From Panagrolaimus kolymaensis (Eukaryota; Nematoda; Chromadorea; Rhabditida; Panagrolaimidae), in assembly GCA_028622995.1 (NCBI GenBank), contig JAJQJQ010000004.1, positions 3,596,001 to 3,660,000 on the forward strand: a DNA stretch of 64,000 bases, given 5' to 3'. Positions 33,543-43,923 of this stretch are shown here, one piece after another. The notes below the pieces were generated by a model. It saw nothing but the letters and a program-made list of their open reading frames with translations. It made no database searches and had not been told where the DNA came from. The position numbers and the translations under genes are program-made. Positions within the stretch are counted from its first letter, which is position 1. The number at the start of each line of letters is the position of its first letter.

Positions 33543-34394
33543 ATGGGCGATGACATTTCTCTCAAAATCCTTGATACAGCTATAAAAAAGTGTTGGAATT
33601 CCAACTTCAAGAATAGTAAGTTTACATTCACTCATTTCATAAAAGTTTTCTAATTTTTGTTTTTCATTTTTTAGGAGAGAATTTATTCCATGGTCTTTCT
33701 GATTGTAAAGAAATTCTCGAACAAAGAAGTGAAATTAAATCCGAGGTAAGATTTATTTAAAGTCTTGTGAAGTTATTTTTAGTTAATTTTTAGGTTGTGG
33801 AAAGATTAAGTTTTCTCAAAAATCTTCCTGAAATCATAAAACCACGAAAACCAACATTATTATTGCGAATTTTCTTTTCTAACCCTCGTCATAATCCAAT
33901 TGAAAAATACAAAAATGGATCTGTACCTATTCGAAATGAGCTGAAAATATACACATGGTTTGATTCTTAGTTTAAAATATCATTTTAATCTAACTTTTTT
34001 AGGATTGATTGCACACTCAAAGAACTTATGATGTTGATAAAAGATGTTAATGTTGATTCAAGACGTCGAGGAACAACATTTGATTTCGCTATTGGTAAGA
34101 TTAGCTTAAAATACCTTTATTATCATTTTGCTACTTTCTTTTATTTCAGTCACTCCTAATATGCGCTCACTTCAAACTAAAATGAAAAGTGTGGGAATGA
34201 TAACTATTGGACAAAGAGGAGCTGATGATGATAAAATGCTGTCTGAATGCGAATTTCAAGCTGGAGATTATCTTGATGTTGCAATAACCCCTGCTCGTGT
34301 TCAAAATCGTGGTGCTCCTGCAAATCTTCAACGTCCTCCTAATGGCCCGTCTGATAGGCATGTTCGATTCAAAGATCATGATCGACGTTACTGA
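33543..34394 (+). CDS. SAP18, divergent paralogue
   Basis: Exons: 33543-33615, 33675-33745, 33794-33957, 34003-34094, 34150-34394; 214 aa. The core is clearly SAP18 (PTLLLRIFFSNPRHNPIEKY, ELKIYTW, TLKELMMLIKDVNVDSRRRG, TFDFAIVTPN, FQAGDYLDVAITPARV). Its N-terminus is different and about 45 residues longer (MGDDISLKILDTAIKKCWN), encoded by two extra exons. The conserved DREKVCPLLLRIF entry is changed to KPRKPTLLLRIF. The three downstream intron positions match the copy at 21.6 kb, so the pair is a duplication with later divergence. No stops are seen. The 5' end starts 138 bp from the palindrome. Confidence 0.9.
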
Positions 34395-34594
34395 AGTCAT
34401 TATTACAAGAAAAGGCTCAATCATTTTAAAAACATTGTATTATAGGTTTTTTTATTCCATTGTATAAATATACGGGTATCATTTGTTTGATTTTGGTTTT
34501 TTAATTCGTTTTCACGAAGAAGTTTATTGTATTTTTGTGGTTTTTTGTACAATCGTGTTTGATTTTTAAAAGCTTTAGCTTTAATATTACGACA

Positions 34595-35026
34595 ATGCCC
34601 AACGACGAACTTTACAGCGTTAGACGAATTCTTGATAGTAAAAAAGAAAAAGGATCAACCCAATATTTGGTTGATTGGGCTCCATCCTATGTAAATGCAA
34701 GCTTTCTTCCAAAGGAAGTTATTGAAGAATATAAACTTTATAAAAATGGTGTAAACATTATTGGCCCTTATGAACCTTCAACCAAAGTGAAAAATAATCG
34801 AAATTGGAAATGGGTTGTTCAATTGTAATTTTATAAAGATATCTTTAGTAATTAAGATTGAGGGTTTTTTAGTGGTGACGAATACAAAACTCTTCCTCAT
34901 GATGAAGTTGTAAGCAAGTTTAAAGATGAACTTATTAAATATTTCATGAATCAAGCCACTGTTGTTTCAAACACAACCAAGGAAAGCAATCACAATAATA
35001 ATGAAAATGATAGTGACGACGATTAA
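34595..35026 (+). CDS. Small chromodomain-like protein (127 aa)
   Basis: Exons: 34595-34824 and 34873-35026, frame closed. Residues about 7-50 read YSVRRILDSKKEKGSTQYLV then DWAPSYVNASFLPKEVIEEY. This is the beta-strand/helix pattern of a chromodomain (Y-x-V-x-x-I-L-D ... QYLVxW ... N-x-x-F-x-P). The usual second aromatic-cage residue is not obvious. The remainder has WKWVVQF and a C-terminal stretch of N, S and D. Such small proteins read methyl-lysine on histones or act as HP1-like adaptors; the function here is inferred from the fold only. It follows SAP18 by 200 bp on the same strand. Confidence 0.6.
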
Positions 35027-35380
35027 AAGATCTACATGACTCAAGTAAAAATTGACGATCGATTATGACATGATTACGGGAATAATTATTTTGTAATTCA
35101 ACCATCTTTTAACTTTGTATTTTAATTTTTGTACCTTTATTTTCCTTACAATGATGTATTCATTTGACAATAAGTATTTTAAAGATCCGCTTTTGTGTAG
35201 TTTATCATACATACAATTTGATGATGGGGTATAGGTGGTAGCTATTGAGAAATCTCACATAAAAATCACACACTGATAACAATATTACTCCAAAAATTTA
35301 CCTTTAAAAGTGCTTTAAATAAAGCGTCTCATTGTCATTTCTATTGGTTTTATCAGACAGAAAAGAAAAAATAAAATAAA
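35027..35380. other. Intergenic, no gene seen
   Basis: 3' flank of the chromodomain-like gene and promoter side of the saposin-like gene. Nothing else is recognised. Confidence 0.5.
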
Positions 35381-35846
35381 ATGAAGTTAATCGTCGTTTT
35401 GGCTGTTGTTTGCGTTGCCTCGGTTTTTGCTGTTTCCATTCCTGTAAGTTTTACCTACTCCAAAAAATGATTGGATTAAAACTGTAAGCCTTAACAAAAC
35501 CTCTTTATCCATTTTAGCAAAGACTTGACGGTGTTACCGATTCATTTAAATGTATCCTATGTCAAGACGTTTGTAAAGATACTGAAAAATGGGAGGGTGA
35601 TGAAGAACAAGAACATGAAGCAGGTCAAATTGCTAAATGTGAAAAGCTTCTTGGAACTAGCACAATAGCTAAACTTATTTGTGATGATTTTGTCAAAAAT
35701 GAACTTGATGCTATCATCCAACATATGGAAGATCCAAATACTGAGAAGAGCGGTAAAATAAAAAATTTTTAAGCACTTCCAATATTTTAATGCCCAAATT
35801 TTCAGATTGTAAGAAAGCATGCCAAGATATCAAAATGTGCAAATAA
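35381..35846 (+). CDS. Secreted saposin-like (SapB) protein, 112 aa
   Basis: Exons: 35381-35443, 35518-35752, 35806-35846, frame closed. Residues 1-18 are a textbook signal peptide (MKLIVVLAVVCVASVFAVS), and the first intron falls just after it. The mature part has the cysteine spacing of a single SapB domain: CILCQDVC, then KCEKLLGTSTIAKLICDDFV, NELDAIIQHMED and DCKKACQDIKMC. The two central cysteines and the ICDDFV/DAIIQ helices are typical of nematode saposin-like proteins. Many of those are secreted in the gut and act on membranes or lipids. Its extra cysteines suggest one or two additional disulphides. Confidence 0.82.
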
Positions 35847-38062
35847 TAATTTACAATCGTTTGATTTTCAATCTCCATTATTTTTGAATCATCACTATTC
35901 AGTGTTTTTCTTTTGTTTGAAGTTTTTTAACCTGCCATAAATGTTGTTTTTAAAGTTAGTAAACAAGCTACTTTACTATTAAATACACATACAAATAACA
36001 AAAACTAAACATTCAAAAATATCAGAGGAGCGAGAAGCTATTTAAATTAATAGTCTCATAAACTAATGAGAATTTTGAGTGATTACTAAAAAACTTCTTT
36101 CGATTTTGAATTTAATAGTATTTGCAATCTACAAAAGTTTGCATTTGAATATTGCAATAAGAATGATTCGAATCCAAGGCTTTTATTGTATTTTAATTTT
36201 CTTTACCATGGAATTGCTTAAAATTTTGATCATCTGAAGCCAGAATAAAATCAAGTCTTCTGTATACAGCTTTAATTCTCTAATAATTTTAATGAAAATC
36301 TTTCTTTCTTCTTATCTATTTTTAAATTTAACGTCTTTGTAATCTTTGGTTTCATTTCCGCTGATCGCGATCGCTCCTTTTTGCATTTTTTCATTCAAGT
36401 TTCTCTCCTCCAACCCAATTTACCCTTTTAGTTTGACATTCTTTGGTCTTTAAAAAAATTTTCTTTCCTTTTTTCCAAAATGCGGAAAGACGGTGTTTCT
36501 CTTTTCATATGAAAAATAAAATCGTCTTTTTACATTGTTCAAGTTTCAATGTATGTTGTTTACAGATACCGATCAATACTTTTTAGTGACAGACAGACAA
36601 ACAACGCTAATGCGCTGCTGCTACTGCTCATTGCTAAAGGGCCATAGAAATGAAAAAAGGCAACAAGCAGCTACGATGGGGCTGCTTTTTTTTTTTTTTG
36701 CGCTGCTACTACTAACTACTATGTACTGACAGACGGCTAGCAATTTTTCTGTTTTTAGTATGGGCGTAACAATACAGCGGCGCAAGTGAGTCAATGGAGA
36801 AAAAAAAATTTAATTTTAGAAGTTTCCTTTTTTACGTTGCAAAAAAATAGAAGTTTCTGCCATAATCGATGACGAGGAGAGTATGTTTATGAAAAGGTTT
36901 AGAAGATATGATGAGTACGATTTAGCCTTTGCAAACAGCTGCCGCCGCAGTTATACCTAAAATTGCGCAGTCAATAGAAAATCAAAACCTTTGAATCTAT
37001 GAAAAGCGTGCTTATCGACCATAAATGTCCAGGCCATAGCATGTCAAGCTGTTGCTTTTTTGGGGCCATATCAAAGTGTTTATTTCCATTTTTTTAAATT
37101 AAAGTTTAAAATCAATGTCTAAATTTTCTTGAAGTTTATGCATTTTTAGTGGTGCAAATAAAGTAAGCCTAATTGCTCGCTATAACTCCACCGTTTTTTT
37201 ACTTTCCTTATCGCACGACAATAAAATTCTTTACTCCCTTTGCTTACATTCTTCACGTACATCCTAAAAGTAAACATACAAAAATTTTGTTGTCGCCTTT
37301 ATGTATTTCCGGCAAAATTTGATTGATTATATAGGTTTTTTAACATCATTTTGCTTTCTATTTCCCCCGTGAATTTCAGCATTTACTTTGCTTTTTGTAA
37401 AAAACAGCTTTGTTAAAAGCTTCTCGACTGCTATGAAAAAAACTATGAAACCAACGATAAGTGAAAGGGAAAAAAAGAGCTTTTTGGCAAATGACGACGA
37501 TAGCAATAGCAGCCAGCGGTAGTAGTTTCTGGCCTATTTACGTCACAAGTTCTAAAGAAGCAGCATCCCAGCGACAAGCCCGAGAAAATGAAAAGAAGGA
37601 AGAAAGAAAAAGCTTTTTTACTTTTCAAAACGGCCGTTTCTTTTTAGTTAGCTTTTTTTCGTTATTTGTGCGCTGTTGTTTTTCGTCTGCAAAATGGCGA
37701 AACAAAAAAATAAGAGAGAAAAGGGATGGAAGAACCCCATCGATTCAGGCCTAAACCAAAAAACTGAAATATTTATTTTTCAAGTTTAGTTTTATTTATG
37801 TTCGCTAACTTTAGTAATGTTTTAGAAAAATTTGATGTAATTTTGAAAGAAAAAGTGTTTGATTTTGGAGAGAAAAAAAAGTTTTGATAACCATTTTTTT
37901 GAAAGGGTGCAAAATGCATTGATTTTCACGTGTTCACTCGCTCATTCGCTCGTTTACATAGCCTAAATTTGTGCTTTTCGTTTTTAAAATTTTTGAAGAT
38001 CCTTTTTTCAATCCACCAACATTTTATTTCATCAATTTTTTTTTCAGTCCCACGGACTAACC
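35847..38062. other. Long 5' region of the Na,K-ATPase gene
   Basis: No coding exon is recognised. A TTTTTTTTCAG acceptor at 38046-38047, 15 nt before the ATPase start, implies either a non-coding first exon with a long intron here or a trans-spliced outron. A run of CATT/CTCATTCGCTCG words near 37935-37960 is unremarkable. Confidence 0.5.
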
Positions 38063-41000
38063 ATGAAGAAGAAAAATGGAAAATCAGATCTTAATGATCT
38101 TAAACAAGAAGTTACCATGGATGAACATCAAATTCCAATGGAAGATCTCATGCGTCGTTATGAATCCAGCGTTGACAAAGTAAGTTTGCATATTTTCTAA
38201 TGACTTTTACTTTATTAATTTATTAACTTTTTAGGGTTTAACAACATCAAAAGCTGATCAAGTTATGGCTCGTGATGGTCCTAATGCTCTTTCACCACCT
38301 CGAACAACCCCAGAATGGATCAAATTCTGTAAAAATCTTTTTGGTGGTTTTGCTATGCTTCTTTGGGTTGGTGCCATTCTTTGTTACGTTGCTTATTCCG
38401 TCGATTTCTTCACATTGGAACATCCATCAAAAGATAATGTAAGTTTTTAAACTCCTTTGTATACATTTTTGATTATTCTTATTGGTTTTAGTTATACTTG
38501 GGTATCGTACTTATGTCCGTCGTCATCATCACTGGTTGTTTCCAATACTATCAAGAAAGTAAATCTTCCAAAATTATGGAATCCTTCAAAAACATGGTTC
38601 CTACTGTATGTTTTATTTTTCTATTGTTGACATTTTGTTTATTTTTGGCTCTTTTAGATTGCTCTTGTTTATCGTGATGGTCAAAAAGTTCAACTTCCAA
38701 CAGAAAAACTCGTCGTTGGAGATGTTGTCGAAGTTAAAGGTGGTGATCGTATTCCAGCTGATATTCGTATAGTCAGTGCTTTTGGCTTCAAAGTTGATAA
38801 CTCATCTCTTACTGGTGAATCTGAACCACAATCCCGTTCTCCTGAATGCACCAATGTTAATCCATTAGAAACTAAAAATCTTGCATTCTTCTCAACGAAT
38901 GCTGTTGAAGGTACTGCAAAAGGTGTCGTTGTTAATACTGGTGATAGAACTGTTATGGGGCGTATTGCTCATTTGGCATCTGATCTTGACTCTGGAATGA
39001 CTCCAATCGCTCGTGAAATTGAACATTTTATCCATCTGATTACTGGTGTAGCCGTTTTCCTTGGTGTTACTTTCTTCTTCATTGCTATAATTCTTGGATA
39101 TCATTGGCTTACTGCTGTTGTTTTCCTTATTGGTATCATTGTCGCTAACGTCCCTGAAGGTCTTATTGCCACTGTTACTGTATGCTTGACTTTAACTGCT
39201 AAACGTATGGCCTCAAAGAATTGTCTCGTCAAAAATTTGGAAGCTGTTGAAACTCTTGGTTCCACTTCAACTATTTGCTCTGATAAAACTGGTACTCTTA
39301 CTCAAAATCGTATGACCGTTGCTCACACATGGTATGATCATCAAATTAAAACTTGTGATACAACTGAAAATTATGGTGGACAAGGCGATGCACATGAACA
39401 TGGTGAAACTGAAAACGCTCTTCTTCGTATTGCTGCTTTATGCAATCGTGCTGAATTCAAACCTAACCAAGAAGACATGCCAGTACTCAAACGTGAATGC
39501 ACTGGTGATGCTTCCGAAATCGCTTTACTTAAGTTTGCTGAACTTTCTCTTGGAAATGTTATTCAATTTCGTTCACAAAATCCTAAAATTGCTGAAATTC
39601 CATTCAATTCAACCAACAAATATCAAGTCAGTCTTCATGAAACCGCTGATGGAAATCAATCATATCTTTTGGTAATGAAAGGTGCACCTGAAAGAATCCT
39701 TGATCGTTGTTCAACCATGCTTGTCAATGGCAAAGAAATTGATATGGATGAAAAACTTCGTGCTGAATTCAACAACTCATATCTTGAACTCGGAGGCATG
39801 GGTGAACGTGTTCTTGGTTTCTGTGATTATCGTCTAGATGATAAAGAATACCCACGAGGCTTCCAATTCGACACTGAAGAAGCAAATTTCCCTGTTAATG
39901 GACTTCGATTCGTTGGTCTTATGTCTATGATTGATCCTCCTCGTGCTGCTGTACCTGATGCTGTTGCCAAATGTCGTTCAGCTGGTATCAAAGTCGTCAT
40001 GGTTACTGGTGATCATCCTATTACTGCTAAAGCCATTGCAAAATCTGTTGGAATCATCTCTGAAGGAACTGAAACTGTTGAAGATATTGCTATTCGTCGT
40101 GGAATTCCTGTTGAACAAGTCAATCCTAGGGAAGCCAATGCCGCTGTTATCCATGGTTCAGATCTTCGTGAAATGTCTGCTGATCAACTTGCTGACATAA
40201 TCAATCACCATCGCGAAATTGTATTTGCTCGTACCTCACCTCAACAAAAACTCATGATTGTCGAAGGTTTCCAACGCCAAGGACAAATTGTTGCTGTCAC
40301 TGGTGATGGTGTTAACGATTCTCCTGCTCTTAAGAAAGCTGATATTGGCGTTGCTATGGGTATTGCTGGTTCTGATGTTTCCAAACAAGCTGCTGACATG
40401 ATTCTCCTCGATGATAATTTTGCTTCTATCGTCGTTGGTGTTGAAGAAGGTCGTCTCATTTTCGATAACTTAAAGAAATCAATTGCTTACACTCTTACAT
40501 CAAATATTCCTGAAATTTCACCTTTCCTTGTGTACCTTCTTTTCGGTATTCCACTTCCTCTTGGTACTGTTACTATTCTTTGTATTGATTTGGGTACTGA
40601 CATGGTTCCTGCTATTTCACTTGCTTATGAAGAAGCTGAATCTGAGTAATTTTTTTTTCACATCTATAATCGAAACTTATCTTACTTTTTCAGTATCATG
40701 AAACGTCTTCCTCGTGATCCTCTTCATGATAAACTTGTAAACGAACGTCTTATTTCTCTTGCTTATGGTCAAATTGGTATGATTCAAGCCTTATCTGGCT
40801 TCTTTACTTACTTCTGGATTATGGCTGATAATGGTTTCATGCCATGGGATCTTTACCAAATTCGTGCCGAATGGGATTCTCGTGCAGTTAATTGTGTTGT
40901 AGATAGTTATGGACAAGAATGGGTAAGCATTATAGCAACGTGTGTATTATTATTTTTTCTTTTTTAGACTTATGCTAATCGTAAAATTCTTGAACACACC

Positions 41001-41370
41001 TGTCAAACTGCTTACTTCGTTTCCATTGTCGTTGTACAATGGGCTGATTTGATCATTTCTAAGACTCGTCGTAACTCTCTTGTCCAACAAGGAATGTCCA
41101 ACTGGACTCTCAACTTTGGTCTTGTTTTTGAAACTGCTTTAGCTGCATTCCTCTGCTATTGTCCTGGTCTTGATCGTGGTCTTCGCATGTATGGTTTACG
41201 ATTCTCATGGTGGTTCTGTGCTTTACCTTTCTCCATCCTTATCTTCGTTTATGATGAAATGCGACGATGTAAGTTTTATTTATTTGAATTATGATACTAA
41301 TAATTTGCATATTTCAGTCCTTATCCGTAAATACCCCGGTGGATGGGTTGAACGTGAAACCTACTACTAG
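38063..41370 (+). CDS. eat-6: Na+/K+-transporting ATPase alpha subunit
   Basis: Exons: 38063-38179, 38235-38438, 38492-38605, 38658-40645, 40694-40922, 40968-41268, 41318-41370; 1,001 aa, normal length. The N-terminus has [11 protein letters not shown] and then [13 protein letters not shown]. The LTGESEP dephosphorylation loop, the phosphorylated aspartate in SDKTGTLT (about residue 354), KGAPERI (nucleotide binding) and [21 protein letters not shown] (about residue 695) are all intact. The C-terminus is ERETYY. The membrane helices are in place (for example [20 protein letters not shown]). This plasma-membrane P2C pump exchanges 3 Na+ for 2 K+. The N-terminal sequence is nearer to nematode EAT-6 than to arthropod forms as I recall them. 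Six short introns; the largest exon (1,988 bp) holds the catalytic core. Confidence 0.97.
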
Positions 41371-41827
41371 AAGCTCGCATGGTTCATCAAAGTTCTCATC
41401 TTTTTTATTGTTGGCTTTATCGTAATAATTTTTTGTTTTTGATTATTTTTAAAACATTTTGTTTACTTTGATAATATTTTGTAATATCTTTTATTAATGT
41501 ATTATGTATCTATGTAATAAATATTTGTAGTTCGAATTATGTCTATGTCATGTTAGTAGAAAGAAAGAGGAAGAAGATTTAAAAAACAGTTACTATCCCA
41601 GTTAAGGTGTTTTTGTAACTTTACCATTTTGAAGATTTATAAATATACATTCGAAAATATTCCATTCTCCATTGACTCTAAAGAAAGGCCTATCAAATAT
41701 TCTTACAACGATTTGGCGCCAAAAATATTAAAGCACTTGCTTCGAAGAATCTAAAATTTCATTCTTCAACTTTTTCTTCTTCTCTTCAACTTTTCCCTTT
41801 CCCTTTTCAACTTTTTTTTTTCCATCC

Positions 41828-42023
41828 ATATAAAGCGAAGAAATATAAATTTTTTTCGTGAATCATTTGAAAAAAACCACATCTTTTTTTGTAAATTGAT
41901 TTAAAAAAATTTAAAAAAAGTAGTGCACTGCTTTTTGTAAATTTTTTTAAATCAATTTACAAAAAAAGATGTGGTTTTTTTCAAATGATTCACGAAAAAA
42001 ATTTATATTTCTTCGCTTTATAT
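41828..42023. repeat. 196-bp near-perfect palindrome (MITE/foldback-like)
   Basis: Arms of about 90 bp mirror each other about position 41925.5, from ATATAAAGCGAAG at 41828 to CTTCGCTTTATAT at 42023. The centre contains AGTGCACT, itself palindromic. Pairing is interrupted only by small A/T-run differences near the middle. It could be a small foldback or MITE element or a hairpin-forming transcript. Confidence 0.8.
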
Positions 42024-42030
42024 TTAAATT

Positions 42031-42125
42031 CCTTCGCTTTTGCGTCGGCCTTCTTCACTTATATCTCTTCGGAGATATCCTTCGCTTTTGCGTCGGCCTT
42101 CTTCACTTATATCTCTTCGGAGATT
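42031..42125. repeat. 48-bp tandem duplication (two copies)
   Basis: CCTTCGCTTTTGCGTCGGCC... at 42031 repeats at 42079 with almost no change up to about 42125. It begins immediately beyond the palindrome and shares the CTTCGCTTT word with its end. Confidence 0.85.
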
Positions 42126-42935
42126 TCTCGGAAACACCTGTTAACTGGTGGGGGTGAAAACCCTTTTCTCCTTCAAAGTACAGCCGCCTTGACGTGGCGA
42201 AGGAGCTTAAGTTGTTTTGATTTATTTAATCAAAACAGCAACTAAGAGCTGTACAAAATAATTTTTGGAATGTTTTGCTTCTTAGCAAAACAAAAAAAGT
42301 TAATCTTGACTAAAACCGTTTTGAAAGCATTTTTGGTAGTTAGTTGGGTGTATTATTAATTTCACTTTTGGATTATTTAAAAAAAATTAGCAAGTCCATA
42401 TTTTATGAAGCTTTTTAGCATAATTCTGGAAAAAATTAATATATTTTTTGTTTCCGATGTTTTGGTTGCCAAAGCTTCCTACCAAAATTATTTTGTCTCT
42501 TTCATTTTTGCCATCTTTTGTCTTTTACCTTTTTCATTTGTTGATTGCTTGTTGTTTGCCATTTGATAGCTGCAAATAAAATATTGTTGTTATTATTCTT
42601 CTTCAAATAATTCCCTATAAAACAAAAATCTCATCCATCAAATTTTGATAATCTTGGAGTTCCTTACGTTGAAATAAAAATATCTGGCACCCATCAAGAA
42701 AGCCCATCATTTCTCCAAACTTTGGGTTAATAAGCGTTTGCAATATCGAAGAAAATTTAAAAAATTTCTTACATCTTGATTCATTTTTAGACAATAAAAA
42801 ATTTACATTTTTTCAATCCGTTTTTTTTGCCCATGCATAAAAACTTTCACACTTACATTTTTTGTTGATTGCATCTGATTTTTTGTCAAACGATTCGTTT
42901 TTATTGATTTCCGTGAAGCTGAAGAAGAAATAATT

Positions 42936-43923
42936 ATGCCAGGATGTGATGCTTTTTTGCTAATGTTTACTTCTCATAGGTTTGTTGCTTTTTATTTATT
43001 TCTTTCTTTTTTCTAACGAAGATAACTTTTTTTAGAAATTCAATGTTTGCAAGTATACTGTCAATTTGTGTAGTCTTTATTTCAATAACAATGTTGAGTT
43101 TATGTTCAAAAAAGAAGAAAGCTGCACCAGGTTTGGGATTTTTTTCCATTTGAGTATTTGTTAAGCACAATTTTTATAGGAAATTATCCACCAATGAAAG
43201 CTGGTTCAACAAGAATGGGAGCTGCTCCTCCAACAAAATCAGTCAAAACTGCATCAAATGTGAACTCACCTGCACCACCACCATTTCCAACAACACCAGC
43301 TGAAGGAACTCCATCAAAAAAAGAAGTCAAACGAAGTGCCGAAAAGTTGAAGCCACCATCAGCTGAAAAAGTAAAGCCATCAAAGGAAAGAATGAAACGA
43401 TCAGCTGAAAAGATGAAGCCATCCGCAGAAAAAGTAACCGATGATGGAGGTGGAACAAGAGATGTCGTATCAAAAGAGGATACTTTCGACAATCATAAAC
43501 CAATTGCGCGAGAAGCTAAAAGAACAGCAGAAGTAAGTTTAACATTTTTTGGAATGTCTGAAGTGTTAAGCTATCTTTTAAAGAGGTTGTGGATTTTTTT
43601 TCTCTCTATGATCCTCTAATATTTAGATATTATGGATGTTGGAAAGAGCTAGTATAATTAGGTGGAAATGCGTCTAAACATTCCAAATCAAAAAATATTT
43701 ATTCTGTGGATCTATTACTTCACCTATAAATCCCTTTTCATTTTCTTATTTACTTTGAATCCGCATTCTTTACAATAATTTGTTCATTTTTTAGATCAAA
43801 AAACGTGGACCAGTTGATAACAAAAGAAAAGATTACAAAACTCTTCGACGTGATTTACCTTCAAGTGACTTTGATAAATCTCTTGGCTTGCCTGAAGTTG
43901 ATGAAAATAAACATAAAAAATAA
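42936..43923 (+). CDS. Single-pass membrane protein with Lys/Pro-rich repetitive tail (206 aa)
   Basis: Exons: 42936-42979, 43036-43130, 43180-43532, 43795-43923, frame closed. After a short N-terminus, residues about 19-38 form a hydrophobic helix (FASILSICVVFISITMLSLC) followed by SKKKK, a stop-transfer arrangement. The cytosolic part has proline-rich stretches (SPAPPPFPTTPAEG). It also has a repeated RSAEKLKPPSAEKVKPS / RMKRSAEKMKPSAEKV unit (three to four copies). A basic DYKTLRRDLPSSDF end precedes the KHKK stop. I recognise no family. A shorter alternative start (MFASIL) would skip the first exon. The repeats suggest a disordered, possibly phosphorylated scaffold; that is inference. Confidence 0.65.

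Larger units (their letters stand above)
41371..42935. other. Intergenic region with foldback and tandem repeats
   Basis: ATPase 3' end (AATAAA near 41517), then the palindrome at 41828-42023 and the 48-bp tandem repeat, then AT-rich DNA up to the membrane-protein gene. No coding exon is recognised. Confidence 0.5.

Noticed and set aside
36361..36380. GATCGCGATCGC as a regulatory or methylation hotspot upstream of the ATPase
   Set aside because: A single short occurrence with no repeats or context.
40241..40459. Minus-strand ORF within the Na,K-ATPase catalytic exon
   Set aside because: Lies opposite the invariant TGDGVNDSP region; composition explained by the sense codons.
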